A DNA stretch of 64,000 nucleotides, taken from the NCBI GenBank assembly GCA_003144275.1, contig NJBF01000015.1, forward strand, positions 17,715 to 81,714. The letters run 5' to 3'. The notes under the pieces are model-generated. The model saw only the letters and a list, made by a program, of their open reading frames with translations, did no database searches and had not been told where the DNA came from. Numbering within the stretch: the stretch's first letter is position 1; each line of letters begins with the position of its first letter. Positions 17,357 through 25,718 of the stretch are shown here, in pieces. Position numbers and translations under genes: made by a program. Source of the stretch: Candidatus Heimdallarchaeota archaeon B3_Heim. Its GTDB lineage: Archaea > Asgardarchaeota > Heimdallarchaeia > Hodarchaeales > Hodarchaeaceae.

Positions 17357-18310
17357 TTGAAGGAAAAACCAATTAGTGATCTATCTCCTCTCAGATCGAA
17401 GGAGAGAATATCCACACAATTGGAAACCAAATCACTCAGAGGATCAGATTTATTGGTGATTCTTTCTGATGAGGGAGGGTTGCCTGTGTATACGAGATTT
17501 GTACAAGTTAGTGATCTTGGTGAAATAGTTTATAAGGATACTCCTTCTACACGCGCAAGTAACGAAAATGTGGTCCTAATTTCAGGTTTGCTTGAAGCTA
17601 TTATTCAACTTAAAGATATTCTTAAACCTACATTGACAGATTTGACTGGTAAACCCAATTCACCGATTTATGTTGATTATGCAAAAGCAGAAAGTGGGAT
17701 TAGTCTACTATCAATGGCCTCCTCACCAGATTTTCAACAGCTTCCTGGTCATCTTCTAAGCCAGTATGCTCCTTTTCAGACTGATACCAATCTGTCAGGA
17801 GCAGATTCATGGGAAAAAACCTTTGAAGAAGCAATGGAAAGTCCATTAGGTGAAGACGCTGCCATCTATAAGCATATCCTGAGTAAAATCAAAACAGATT
17901 TAGCTGATTTTGTGTCCTTTATCCTCGTATACGATTATGAAGGGAATTATTTATTTTCAACAGCAAAACAGCAGGAACTTCCGGGAGTTGCAGATCCGTT
18001 ACTGAATTCTATATCGCAGTACATCAAACGAGAATATTTAATGAGTAAATATCGGGAAAGTCTGTCATTAATCGGCGTAAAAAGATTACATGATTCAGTT
18101 ATTTGGCATTTCAAATGCTTCGATAAAATCTTTGTCTTCTTTACATATGTCATTCCTGATCTATATGATTTCGACATTCTGAAAACAGAAATGATTACTT
18201 TTATCACAAATAACTTAGAGAAGTTCATAAAAGCAACAAAATTGTATTCAACTCCTCCTGGTTCAGTTTCTAGTAATATTAAGACGACTCGATTTACATT
18301 TTTATCTTAA
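17357..18310 (+). CDS. Longin/roadblock-like domain protein
   Basis: A 317-residue protein starting at TTG, eight bases after a GGAGA site. Residues about 33-125 read LLVILSDEGGLPVYTRFV, then an NENVVLISGLLEAIIQL helix: the strand, turn, strand, long-helix pattern of longin and roadblock folds common in Asgard archaea. Residues 160-300 show a second similar alternation (FILVYDYEGNYLFSTAK, then FDKIFVFFTYVIPD and a last amphipathic helix). The protein may therefore carry two such domains and serve as a platform or regulator for a small GTPase. No GTPase adjoins it. The fold assignment is from pattern only. Confidence 0.6.
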   Translation: MKEKPISDLSPLRSKERISTQLETKSLRGSDLLVILSDEGGLPVYTRFVQVSDLGEIVYKDTPSTRASNENVVLISGLLEAIIQLKDILKPTLTDLTGKPNSPIYVDYAKAESGISLLSMASSPDFQQLPGHLLSQYAPFQTDTNLSGADSWEKTFEEAMESPLGEDAAIYKHILSKIKTDLADFVSFILVYDYEGNYLFSTAKQQELPGVADPLLNSISQYIKREYLMSKYRESLSLIGVKRLHDSVIWHFKCFDKIFVFFTYVIPDLYDFDILKTEMITFITNNLEKFIKATKLYSTPPGSVSSNIKTTRFTFLS

Positions 18311-18413
18311 ATTATGAACAATCAGACATACGTATTTAGTGAGAAATATTTTTAATGACTTTGAATCCAGAAGGGGAGTACGGTTACTGAAATTTATTAA
18401 AATTTGATTCAAA

Positions 18414-19208
18414 ATGTCTAGTGACAGATCGGATGATCCAAAGGTAGAATTTGCTAAATCAGGACGATCCAAATGTCGAGGGTGTCAGGAAAAGATTTCT
18501 AAGGATATACTTAGGATTGGGGTTCCCTCGCCATTTACCACACCAAAAGGGGAAGTAATTACCTCTTATCGCTACTACCATGTAAAATGTATTCCTCGTT
18601 ACACAATTCAAGACGTAATTTCATTCTTAACAAAGGAAAAACTCGATAATTCGAATTTGCAGATTGATACACTAGCTAGCCTGAATCAAATGTTACAAAC
18701 TGAACCTTCAAAAGAGATAAAATCTGAACAGCAAATTCAAGAACCCTTTCTCGAATATGCGAAGAGTTCACGAGGTAAATGCAGGCATTGTGAAGATAAA
18801 ATTGAGAAAAATTCATTACGAGCCGCAGAACCAGCGTTAGTTGAGTTAGATGATGATAGGCGATTTGTAACACATAAATATTATCATCTGGATTGTTATT
18901 TGAACAATTCTAACGAGCCTAAAGGCTTGATAAATTCACTAATTGATATTTCGCTCAATAAACAGACGATTGACGAAGGGCAAGTTGAGGAAATTAAAGG
19001 AAGATTTAGCGACTTATATGCAGAAGGAACTGGCGTGGATGAAATTCTTGCGACAATAGGGGTGGAGGCAGTAACTTTCACAATTTTACGTTCTCGTGCG
19101 AAAGAAAAAGGTGTTAAATTTAAGCAAATTGAAAAAGCGATAGATAGGGGTTTGGTACAAGGGGAATTTTTTAAGCCTACACCTGATACTGTACAAAAAC
19201 TGTCCTAG
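18414..19208 (+). CDS. Protein with two tandem PARP-type zinc fingers
   Basis: A 264-residue protein with two copies of the zf-PARP fold. Finger 1 uses C21, C24, H56 and C59; finger 2 uses C123, C126, H158 and C161, each a C-x2-C-x31-H-x2-C arrangement. Each is preceded by the family signature: FAKSGRSKCRGCQEKI and YAKSSRGKCRHCEDKI. In eukaryotes this finger recognises DNA breaks in PARP1 and DNA ligase III. No ADP-ribosyltransferase domain is attached: residues 165-264 are a helical segment (EGQVEEIKGRFSDLYAEG and beyond). A DNA-damage or nick-binding role is inferred. The ATG at 18414 lies 103 bases after the longin-like gene. Confidence 0.85.
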   Translation: MSSDRSDDPKVEFAKSGRSKCRGCQEKISKDILRIGVPSPFTTPKGEVITSYRYYHVKCIPRYTIQDVISFLTKEKLDNSNLQIDTLASLNQMLQTEPSKEIKSEQQIQEPFLEYAKSSRGKCRHCEDKIEKNSLRAAEPALVELDDDRRFVTHKYYHLDCYLNNSNEPKGLINSLIDISLNKQTIDEGQVEEIKGRFSDLYAEGTGVDEILATIGVEAVTFTILRSRAKEKGVKFKQIEKAIDRGLVQGEFFKPTPDTVQKLS

Positions 19209-19275
19209 CAACTGATTTCCACTTTTAGAATGAGGAAAAGTAATTGCAAAAACAAAAGTTTCTCAATGAAATTAT

Positions 19276-19863
19276 TTATGTAAAAAATTCTACTAAAGAG
19301 AGGAAGGCTACTTTAGCTACGGTTTTATATCCCTGTACTGATAAGTGCACTCCGTCTCCGACTCCACACCGTGGTTTCAACCTCCCTTCTTCTGATAAAC
19401 TGGGATATACATCTATTACATACGAATCCAAATTGGAAAGAATTAGTTGATTCAAATTTCTAACATGTTTCCCAAGGCCACCTATGTTCATCGGTGGAAT
19501 AGTTAGTACAAAACACGGTATTTGGGTCGAATTGCAATATTGAAAAGCTTGTTCAATGGTTTGCCAAATATCTTCAATTTGTCTTCCCATCCCTATGTCA
19601 TTGGCTCCTCCCCACAACAATACACAAGAATACTGATTTAAATTCGGAATAATCAATAATCTGCGTAAAATATCAGATGAAAATTCTCCACATATACCTT
19701 CATTATCTAATTCAAAGGAAAAATCGGGAAATCTCTTTAAAAGATCTACCTCTAACCAGAATTCATAGGTACTTTTAGGATTACCTCCAAAATGAGGATC
19801 AAATTGAGGAAAACCTGCAGTATGCGAATTACCAATGCACAATATTTTTCTTAATTGTACCAT
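19276..19863 (-). CDS. SGNH/GDSL-family hydrolase
   Basis: A 195-residue serine esterase-type protein. Block I is IGNSHTAG near residues 10-17, where the usual GDS is GNS. The block III Asn is in GGANDIG near 86-92. Block V is DGVHLSVQGY, supplying Asp and His. No signal peptide is evident, so it is probably cytoplasmic. Substrate is unknown; the family deacylates lipids, sugars and thioesters. Its gene begins 12 bases after the stop of the seven-helix membrane protein on the same strand, so the RHH protein, the membrane protein and this hydrolase look like one operon. Confidence 0.85.
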   Translation of the reverse strand: MVQLRKILCIGNSHTAGFPQFDPHFGGNPKSTYEFWLEVDLLKRFPDFSFELDNEGICGEFSSDILRRLLIIPNLNQYSCVLLWGGANDIGMGRQIEDIWQTIEQAFQYCNSTQIPCFVLTIPPMNIGGLGKHVRNLNQLILSNLDSYVIDVYPSLSEEGRLKPRCGVGDGVHLSVQGYKTVAKVAFLSLVEFFT

Positions 19864-19875
19864 GAGAATCAGTGA

Positions 19876-20664
19876 CTATGACGTCTTTGGGGAATCTAAA
19901 ATATTAAGGATAGAAGGAAGATCAATTTGGCCATAATCAGTCTTTTTAGAATAAATAAACGCACCAAGTAGGAAGATTAGGTATAAAATTACATTGAAAT
20001 ATACCAACCAATCAAGAATGTTCCAAGATACTGTGAGTAAGTTTAATTGTTCAATTCCTTTCAAAACTAGCCAACAAAATACAGAAACAAAGGTGTATAC
20101 AAGTGTAATGGCACCTAGTCTAAAAACTCGTTGTGCAAGAATCATTAATCTAATTTCTTCGTCTTCAAAATTATCCAAGATGAGATTGACTCTTTTATAA
20201 GCCATGAAAAGAAGATAGATAACTGAAATGAAACTTGCGAGATATAAAAAGACCTCAATTCGAACAGGATCAACTAGCAAGTAAATATCTGGATTAATAG
20301 CAGTAAACACAGACATACCTATAGATCCACCAAAAATTGGTAGAGAGTATCGCTCAAATGTATTGGTAGTGTTTAAAAATGCAGAGAAGTACGCGTTTCC
20401 GACTTCCAAAAATATAACCCAAACAAAAATGTTAGCCAGAAGGAAAAAATTAATTGGAGGAATTTCGGGTAAAAAAACTGCAAGAAGGAAGAACACGAAA
20501 ATCGAACAGGAAGAGATGAAAATTAACGAAATATGAAGCAGAATAGGTTCCTCTTTTTGCCTGAAAATGCGAAAAAATGACATCCCATTCAGTAAGGAAA
20601 ATCCAGCACAGAGCAAAAGAGGTATTCCCAGTATTAGTGATTCAATAAGGGACATGTTATTCAT
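19876..20664 (-). CDS. Seven-helix integral membrane protein, unknown function
   Basis: A 262-residue protein with about seven hydrophobic segments and a short charged C-terminal tail. The first helix runs near residues 8-28, with others near 44-66, 74-96, 110-125, 135-157, 175-200 and 225-250. No transport or enzymatic motif was recognised. The start overlaps the upstream RHH-like gene by eight bases, so translation is probably coupled. The layout resembles the protein at 49632-50465, but relatedness is not certain. Confidence 0.7.
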   Translation of the reverse strand: MNNMSLIESLILGIPLLLCAGFSLLNGMSFFRIFRQKEEPILLHISLIFISSCSIFVFFLLAVFLPEIPPINFFLLANIFVWVIFLEVGNAYFSAFLNTTNTFERYSLPIFGGSIGMSVFTAINPDIYLLVDPVRIEVFLYLASFISVIYLLFMAYKRVNLILDNFEDEEIRLMILAQRVFRLGAITLVYTFVSVFCWLVLKGIEQLNLLTVSWNILDWLVYFNVILYLIFLLGAFIYSKKTDYGQIDLPSILNILDSPKTS

Positions 20665-20863
20665 CCCCTAAAAGTTTCTTTTTATCGAGCCCAAGCTCAT
20701 GGTAAATTCTAGCTGCGTACTCTTTGGACCATTCTTCAGTTTTTTCTTCTAGTACTTTGGCAGCTAGAACAGAAATTTTTAGATTTAGTATTTTTGCATT
20801 CTTTTCCAAGTGTTCTAGTGTTTTTTTGTTAATTCTGATGGATAAGACTCTTGTGGATACCAA
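20657..20863 (-). CDS. Small ribbon-helix-helix-like protein
   Basis: About 68 residues. A short strand (STRVLSIRINK) precedes two helices (KTLEHLEKNAKILNL and SVLAAKVLEEKTEEW), the CopG/MetJ-type ribbon-helix-helix plan, so it probably binds DNA as a dimer. The listed GTG at 20872 belongs to an agggtga ribosome site; the TTG at 20863, five bases after it, is the better start. It overlaps the membrane-protein gene by eight bases. No toxin partner was recognised, and a repressor of its own operon is a possibility. Confidence 0.6.
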   Translation of the reverse strand: MVSTRVLSIRINKKTLEHLEKNAKILNLKISVLAAKVLEEKTEEWSKEYAARIYHELGLDKKKLLGDE

Positions 20864-20956
20864 ATAACTCACCCTATTCCTATTTCATACAATAGTAGCC
20901 AAGTGTAATCGTTGTACACAAGCAATTATCAATAACCATTTTAATCTTCTGTAAGT

Positions 20957-20966
20957 GTTTATAAAT
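20957..20966 (+). promoter_or_regulatory. TATA-like box for the MenA-like gene
   Basis: The run gtttataaat is centred about 28 bases before the ATG at 20990. This supports a leaderless start at 20990 rather than the TTG at 20975. Confidence 0.45.
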
Positions 20967-20989
20967 GCCGAGACTTGGTGTTCATTCCC

Positions 20990-21949
20990 ATGACTGATGT
21001 ATCAATGCACTTAACAGCCCAAGATGAGCAAATACACTCCACTTTTTTACAGAAAATTCAAATTTGGATTTTTGCATTGAGAGCCCCTTTCTTCACAGCT
21101 TCATTGGTACCGTTGCTTCTTGGAATGACAATCGCTTACTATGAAACTTCTTCGATTGATCTCATTTTAGGATTATTGACATTAGTTGCAGGTGTATCTA
21201 TACATGCAGGGACAAACCTAATTAATGATTATTATGACCGTTCAACAGATGATATCAATATTTACTATTCACAATTTAACGGTGGTTCTCGTATGATCCA
21301 AAATGATATTATCGCTCCCCGTAAAATATTACAAGCATCCGTTCTGTCGTATATAGTTGGATCAGTAACGGCTATAATAATTTTATTCTTAATTCAAGGT
21401 GTTTTGCTAATTATATTCTTATCCGTTGCAGTCTTGTTAGGATTTTTTTATACAGCGTTACCTGTAAGTCTTAGTTATCGTGGTTTGGGAGAAATAGCTG
21501 TTTTTGTAGGTTTTGGGCCTTTAGGGGTCTTTTCTGCATACTATATTCAGTTAGGACATATCAATTCATCCTTATTAACCATTGTGTCCATACCAATAGC
21601 TATCTTGATATCTTTAGTTCTGTTTTTGAATGAGTTTCAAGATTTTGAAGCAGATGCTACAGCAGGCAAAAATACTTTGGTAGTCATGCTAGGAAAAAAG
21701 AAGTCGGTTAAGATATATTCTGTAGGGATGATTTTAGCTTATATCACTTTACCACTATTTGTTTTACTATCATGGTTACCTGTTATCACGCTTCTTCCTA
21801 TGATAACATTTCCTGTTGCTGTAAAAGCTGTAACACACGCAAATGGAAATTATGATAAAATAAAGGAGCTTCTACCTGCTAATGGACAAACAATATTAAT
21901 TCATTTTGTATTTGGTTTGTTACTAGCTGTTAGCTTCGTAATTGCATAG
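20990..21949 (+). CDS. UbiA-family prenyltransferase, MenA-like
   Basis: A membrane prenyltransferase of about 319 residues and eight or nine helices. The two Asp-rich magnesium/diphosphate motifs are NLINDYYDRSTDD and NEFQDFEADATAGK. The sequence FNGGSRMIQ after the first motif is the pattern of MenA (1,4-dihydroxy-2-naphthoate prenyltransferase), so quinone synthesis is the leading guess; a lipid-forming UbiA enzyme is the alternative. The start is taken at the ATG at 20990 because of the TATA-like box before it. No other quinone gene lies next to it, and a distant second UbiA paralogue is at 30754-31725. Confidence 0.82.
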   Translation: MTDVSMHLTAQDEQIHSTFLQKIQIWIFALRAPFFTASLVPLLLGMTIAYYETSSIDLILGLLTLVAGVSIHAGTNLINDYYDRSTDDINIYYSQFNGGSRMIQNDIIAPRKILQASVLSYIVGSVTAIIILFLIQGVLLIIFLSVAVLLGFFYTALPVSLSYRGLGEIAVFVGFGPLGVFSAYYIQLGHINSSLLTIVSIPIAILISLVLFLNEFQDFEADATAGKNTLVVMLGKKKSVKIYSVGMILAYITLPLFVLLSWLPVITLLPMITFPVAVKAVTHANGNYDKIKELLPANGQTILIHFVFGLLLAVSFVIA

Positions 21950-22099
21950 TATAGTTTCCCTACTCCATTTTGCTCTGTACATAAAGAGATATAACTATCG
22001 CTAAATCTCTCTTTCATTAGTTCTACTAGCTATCCCACCTGATATTTAGGATTCTCAGGCGTAGATTAAAAAAAGCTAAACTAAATTCTGGGTAAAGAT

Positions 22100-24151
22100 A
22101 TGAAATGCTTAGGTATTGATATTGGAGGTACTTTCACAGATTTAATATTGGTTGACTCAGAAAAGGGATTAGCTACTCTTCATAAAGTGTCAAGTACACC
22201 AAATAATCAATCTATCGGAACACAACAAGGATTAGAGCTGTTTAAAGAAAAATCAATTGAACTTTCGAATTTAGATGTTGTTGTGCACGGGACAACAGTT
22301 GCGACAAATGCCATATTAGAACAAAAAGGAGTAAAAACAGCATTAGTAGCAACAGTGGGGTTTACAGATGTCATTGAAATCGGTCGTCAAAATCGTTCAA
22401 ATCTCTATTCATTTTACCCAAAAAGAGTTGACCCACTGATACCAAGAGAATTAAGATTCGGTATTTCAGAACGACTCGACTCAGAAGGAAACATCGTTGT
22501 ACCACTAGATACGGATGGAATAAATGTGATAATCGAAAAGATTCAGAAATTAGGGGTGCAATCTTTAGCAATTTCGCTATTATTTTCGTTTTTCAATCCA
22601 ACTCATGAAATAATGATTGGTCAAAAAATAAAGGAAGTTCTTCCTAATTTACATATCTCACGGTCAAGTTGGGTATTACCAGTATTTCGAGAATTTGATC
22701 GAACTAGTGTAACTGTTCTTGATGCATATATCGCCCCTATTATGAAAAATTACTTTAATTCGTTTATGGAAGTTATTCAGAAACAAGATATTACTAATCC
22801 TCCGTTAATTTTGTTATCCTCTGGGGGAGTTACTCAAATAAAAAATGCAGCAGAAAAATCTGTAGAAACGGTTCTTTCCGGTCTGGCTGGAGGAGTTCTT
22901 GGGGGGTATTATTCTTCTCAACTGTTGCAGCTTAAAGATGTCATAACATTAGATATCGGAGGAACTTCGACAGACGTCGCCAGTATTGTTAATGGAAAAA
23001 TTGAAATAACCTCAGAAAATACAGTATCAGATCATCCCATTCCTTTACCAACAATCGCGGTTCAAACAATCGGAGCTGGTGGTGGGTCGATAGCTAGACA
23101 ACAACATGGAATACTACATGTTGGCCCAGAAAGTGCTGGAGCTGATCCAGGTCCAGCCTGTTATGAGAAGGGAGGGAATTATCCCACCGTTACCGATGCC
23201 AATCTAATACGGCGTCTCCTTAATCCTAATTTTTTCTGTAGTGGTACCATTAAAATTAGTTCAGAAAAAGCAGAAGAAGTAATGATCAAACTTTCAGAAA
23301 ATCTATCGCTGAAATCACTTGAAGAGGCCGCTGAAGGAGTAATTGAGGTTTTTGAGAACAATGTCGCTTTAGCTTTACGAAAAGTGAGTACTGAAAAAGG
23401 GTTAGATAGTCGTAACTTCACCCTCTGCTGTTTTGGAGGAGGCGGGCCTTTACATGCCTGTTCGCTTGCCGATCGATTATCAATATCAAAAGTCATTGTT
23501 CCTCCTTATCCAGGTGTATGGTCAGCTTTCGGTTTATTGACTGCTGACATTAAACATAATTTTACTAAATCTATTATTAAGCCATTGAACCAGTTAGTTC
23601 TGCCTCTATTGGATTCTTCATTCGAAGAACTCGTTCATGAAGGAATAAAATTGTGTATTGAAGACGGTTTTAGTCAAGACGATATTATTATTGTTAAAAG
23701 TGTCGATATTAGACTTGTCGGTCAATCTTATGAAATTACAGTGCCATTTAGTGACACCTTTGATGAAATTTCAGAGTCTTTCGACAAGGCCCACGAACAA
23801 GCATATGGCTATTCCTCTCCAGAAGCACCTCACGAGATTATAAATATTCGTGTTTCAGCGTTGGTACAACTTCCTAAATTTTCTTTGGCAAAGCTGCCTC
23901 ACGGAGGAGAAGAACCATCTCCAGAAAGTTTTTTAGAAGTACGAAGAGTTTTTCTTCATGGTAAATGGGAAGAAGTAAATGTTTATAGAAAATTACATCT
24001 GTGTTCAGGAAATAAGATTATTGGACCAAGTATAATTGAACAGGCTGATTCCACCATTCTTGTTGATAGCGGATGGATGATGGAGGTTCTCGAAGACGGA
24101 CACATTATCATGAAAAGAATGCAGGAGGATAAAACAGAACATGAAACTTGA
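22100..24151 (+). CDS. hyuA: Hydantoinase/oxoprolinase subunit A
   Basis: A 683-residue protein of the HyuA / 5-oxoprolinase N-terminal family. The ATP-binding signatures are GIDIGGTFTD at 5-14 and DIGGTSTD at 285-292; HGTTVATNA at 63-71 and GAGGGSIA near 330 are also typical. The family hydrolyses cyclic amides (hydantoins, 5-oxoproline) or carboxylates ketones using ATP, working with a HyuB partner. HyuB starts 11 bases before this stop, so the two subunits are translationally coupled. The exact substrate cannot be told from sequence. Confidence 0.92.
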   Translation: MKCLGIDIGGTFTDLILVDSEKGLATLHKVSSTPNNQSIGTQQGLELFKEKSIELSNLDVVVHGTTVATNAILEQKGVKTALVATVGFTDVIEIGRQNRSNLYSFYPKRVDPLIPRELRFGISERLDSEGNIVVPLDTDGINVIIEKIQKLGVQSLAISLLFSFFNPTHEIMIGQKIKEVLPNLHISRSSWVLPVFREFDRTSVTVLDAYIAPIMKNYFNSFMEVIQKQDITNPPLILLSSGGVTQIKNAAEKSVETVLSGLAGGVLGGYYSSQLLQLKDVITLDIGGTSTDVASIVNGKIEITSENTVSDHPIPLPTIAVQTIGAGGGSIARQQHGILHVGPESAGADPGPACYEKGGNYPTVTDANLIRRLLNPNFFCSGTIKISSEKAEEVMIKLSENLSLKSLEEAAEGVIEVFENNVALALRKVSTEKGLDSRNFTLCCFGGGGPLHACSLADRLSISKVIVPPYPGVWSAFGLLTADIKHNFTKSIIKPLNQLVLPLLDSSFEELVHEGIKLCIEDGFSQDDIIIVKSVDIRLVGQSYEITVPFSDTFDEISESFDKAHEQAYGYSSPEAPHEIINIRVSALVQLPKFSLAKLPHGGEEPSPESFLEVRRVFLHGKWEEVNVYRKLHLCSGNKIIGPSIIEQADSTILVDSGWMMEVLEDGHIIMKRMQEDKTEHET

Positions 24152-25709
24152 TTTCATTAGCTTAAGTGTGATCCAGAAAGCTCTAGAGAATATTGCCGAG
24201 GAAATGGGAATCGTCCTTCGTCGTGCTTCGTTCAGTGCAAATTGTAAGGAGCGTCTTGACTTCTCATGTGCTATTTTTAATTCCGAAGGAGAATTGGTAG
24301 CACAAGCAGAACACATTCCTGTCCATTTAGGGGCTATGTTTTCATCTATGGACACAGTATTAGCCCAATATAATGTGAATTCCTTCAATCCAGGAGACAT
24401 TATAATTTTAAATTCTCCTTTTTCAGGGGGTACTCATCTCCCAGACATCTCTTTTATTTTACCAGTGTTTATCGAGAATAAATTGACTTTTTTTGTTACT
24501 AATAGGGCCCATCATTCAGATATTGGTGGTTCTACGCCCGGAAGTATGCCTGGTACCTCTACAGAGATATATCAGGAAGGTTTAATCATTCCACCTGTTA
24601 AATTGTATTCCAAGGGAGTAGAAAATGAGGATATCTTGAATCTTATCTTGTCTAACGTCCGTGTGAAGGAGGAGCGTCTTGGTGATTTTCGAGCTCAGCG
24701 TGCTGCACTAATTCGAGGAGAGGATCGATTAACGGAATTAGCAACGGATTATGATAGAGATTTTCTTTTAAATTCCGTAACACAATTAATGGAATTATCA
24801 GAACATTCTTTTAGATCCCATCTCGGAAATTTTCCAGATAAGACACTCAAATTTTGTGATTACTTGGACTCCAACGGAATAACTGAAAATCCTGTAAAGA
24901 TTCAAGTAACGATGAATAAAATTAATGATAAGGTGAATGTGTCATTTGAGGGGACAGATAAACAGCAGATAGGTAATGTAAATTGTCCAAAAAGTGTGGT
25001 GTACTCATGTGTATATTATGTATTTAGAGTACTTACAGATCCTTCTATTATGACCAATGCAGGTCTATTTAGAAATATTGAAATTGGAATACCAGTGGGA
25101 AGTCTTCTTGACCCTAAATTTCCTGCCGCTGTTTCAAGTGGAAATGTAGAAACTTCCCAGAGAATAGTTGATGTACTATTGGGAGCATTAGCTCAATCAT
25201 TTTCCGAAATACCAGCCGCTTCTCAAGGGACTATGAATAACATATCCCTCGGATCTACAAAAGGAAATACTCCATTTACTTATTATGAGACTTTGGGAGG
25301 AGGAACAGGGGCTGGAAAATTTTATAAAGGTACATCAGCTATTCACAGTCACATGACAAATACGTTAAACACCCCAATTGAAGCATTCGAACTTATCTTT
25401 CCATTTAGAGTTAAGAAATATGCTATTAGGAAGAATTCTGGTGGAAGTGGCAAGAATACAGGGGGGGACGGAATTGAAAAGGAGATTGAATGTTTAGTGG
25501 ATACTACAGTTTCAATCCAGTCTGAAAGAAGAACTTTTTCACCGTATGGTATATATGGAGGGCAACCTGGAGCGAAAGGGGCCAATTCTGTTAGGAAAAG
25601 GAATGGAGAAGTGATAAATCTCCCAGGAAGGATTATTACGAAACTTTCCTCTGGAGATACCTTGATGATTAAAACGCCTGGAGGTGGGGGATATGGGAAA
25701 AGGAAGTAG
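24141..25709 (+). CDS. hyuB: Hydantoinase/oxoprolinase subunit B
   Basis: A 522-residue HyuB-family subunit. Characteristic blocks are RRASFSANCKERLDFSCAIF near the N terminus, NSPFSGGTHLPDISF near 93-107, NRAHHSDIGGSTPGSMPG and, at the end, TPGGGGYGKRK. It overlaps HyuA by 11 bases and has a GGAGGA ribosome site inside the HyuA coding region. It would form the second half of the ATP-dependent cyclic-amide hydrolase or ketone carboxylase. The glycerate kinase gene follows nine bases after its stop, so the three genes form one operon. Confidence 0.92.
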   Translation: MKLDFISLSVIQKALENIAEEMGIVLRRASFSANCKERLDFSCAIFNSEGELVAQAEHIPVHLGAMFSSMDTVLAQYNVNSFNPGDIIILNSPFSGGTHLPDISFILPVFIENKLTFFVTNRAHHSDIGGSTPGSMPGTSTEIYQEGLIIPPVKLYSKGVENEDILNLILSNVRVKEERLGDFRAQRAALIRGEDRLTELATDYDRDFLLNSVTQLMELSEHSFRSHLGNFPDKTLKFCDYLDSNGITENPVKIQVTMNKINDKVNVSFEGTDKQQIGNVNCPKSVVYSCVYYVFRVLTDPSIMTNAGLFRNIEIGIPVGSLLDPKFPAAVSSGNVETSQRIVDVLLGALAQSFSEIPAASQGTMNNISLGSTKGNTPFTYYETLGGGTGAGKFYKGTSAIHSHMTNTLNTPIEAFELIFPFRVKKYAIRKNSGGSGKNTGGDGIEKEIECLVDTTVSIQSERRTFSPYGIYGGQPGAKGANSVRKRNGEVINLPGRIITKLSSGDTLMIKTPGGGGYGKRK

Positions 25710-25718
25710 GGAATAATT

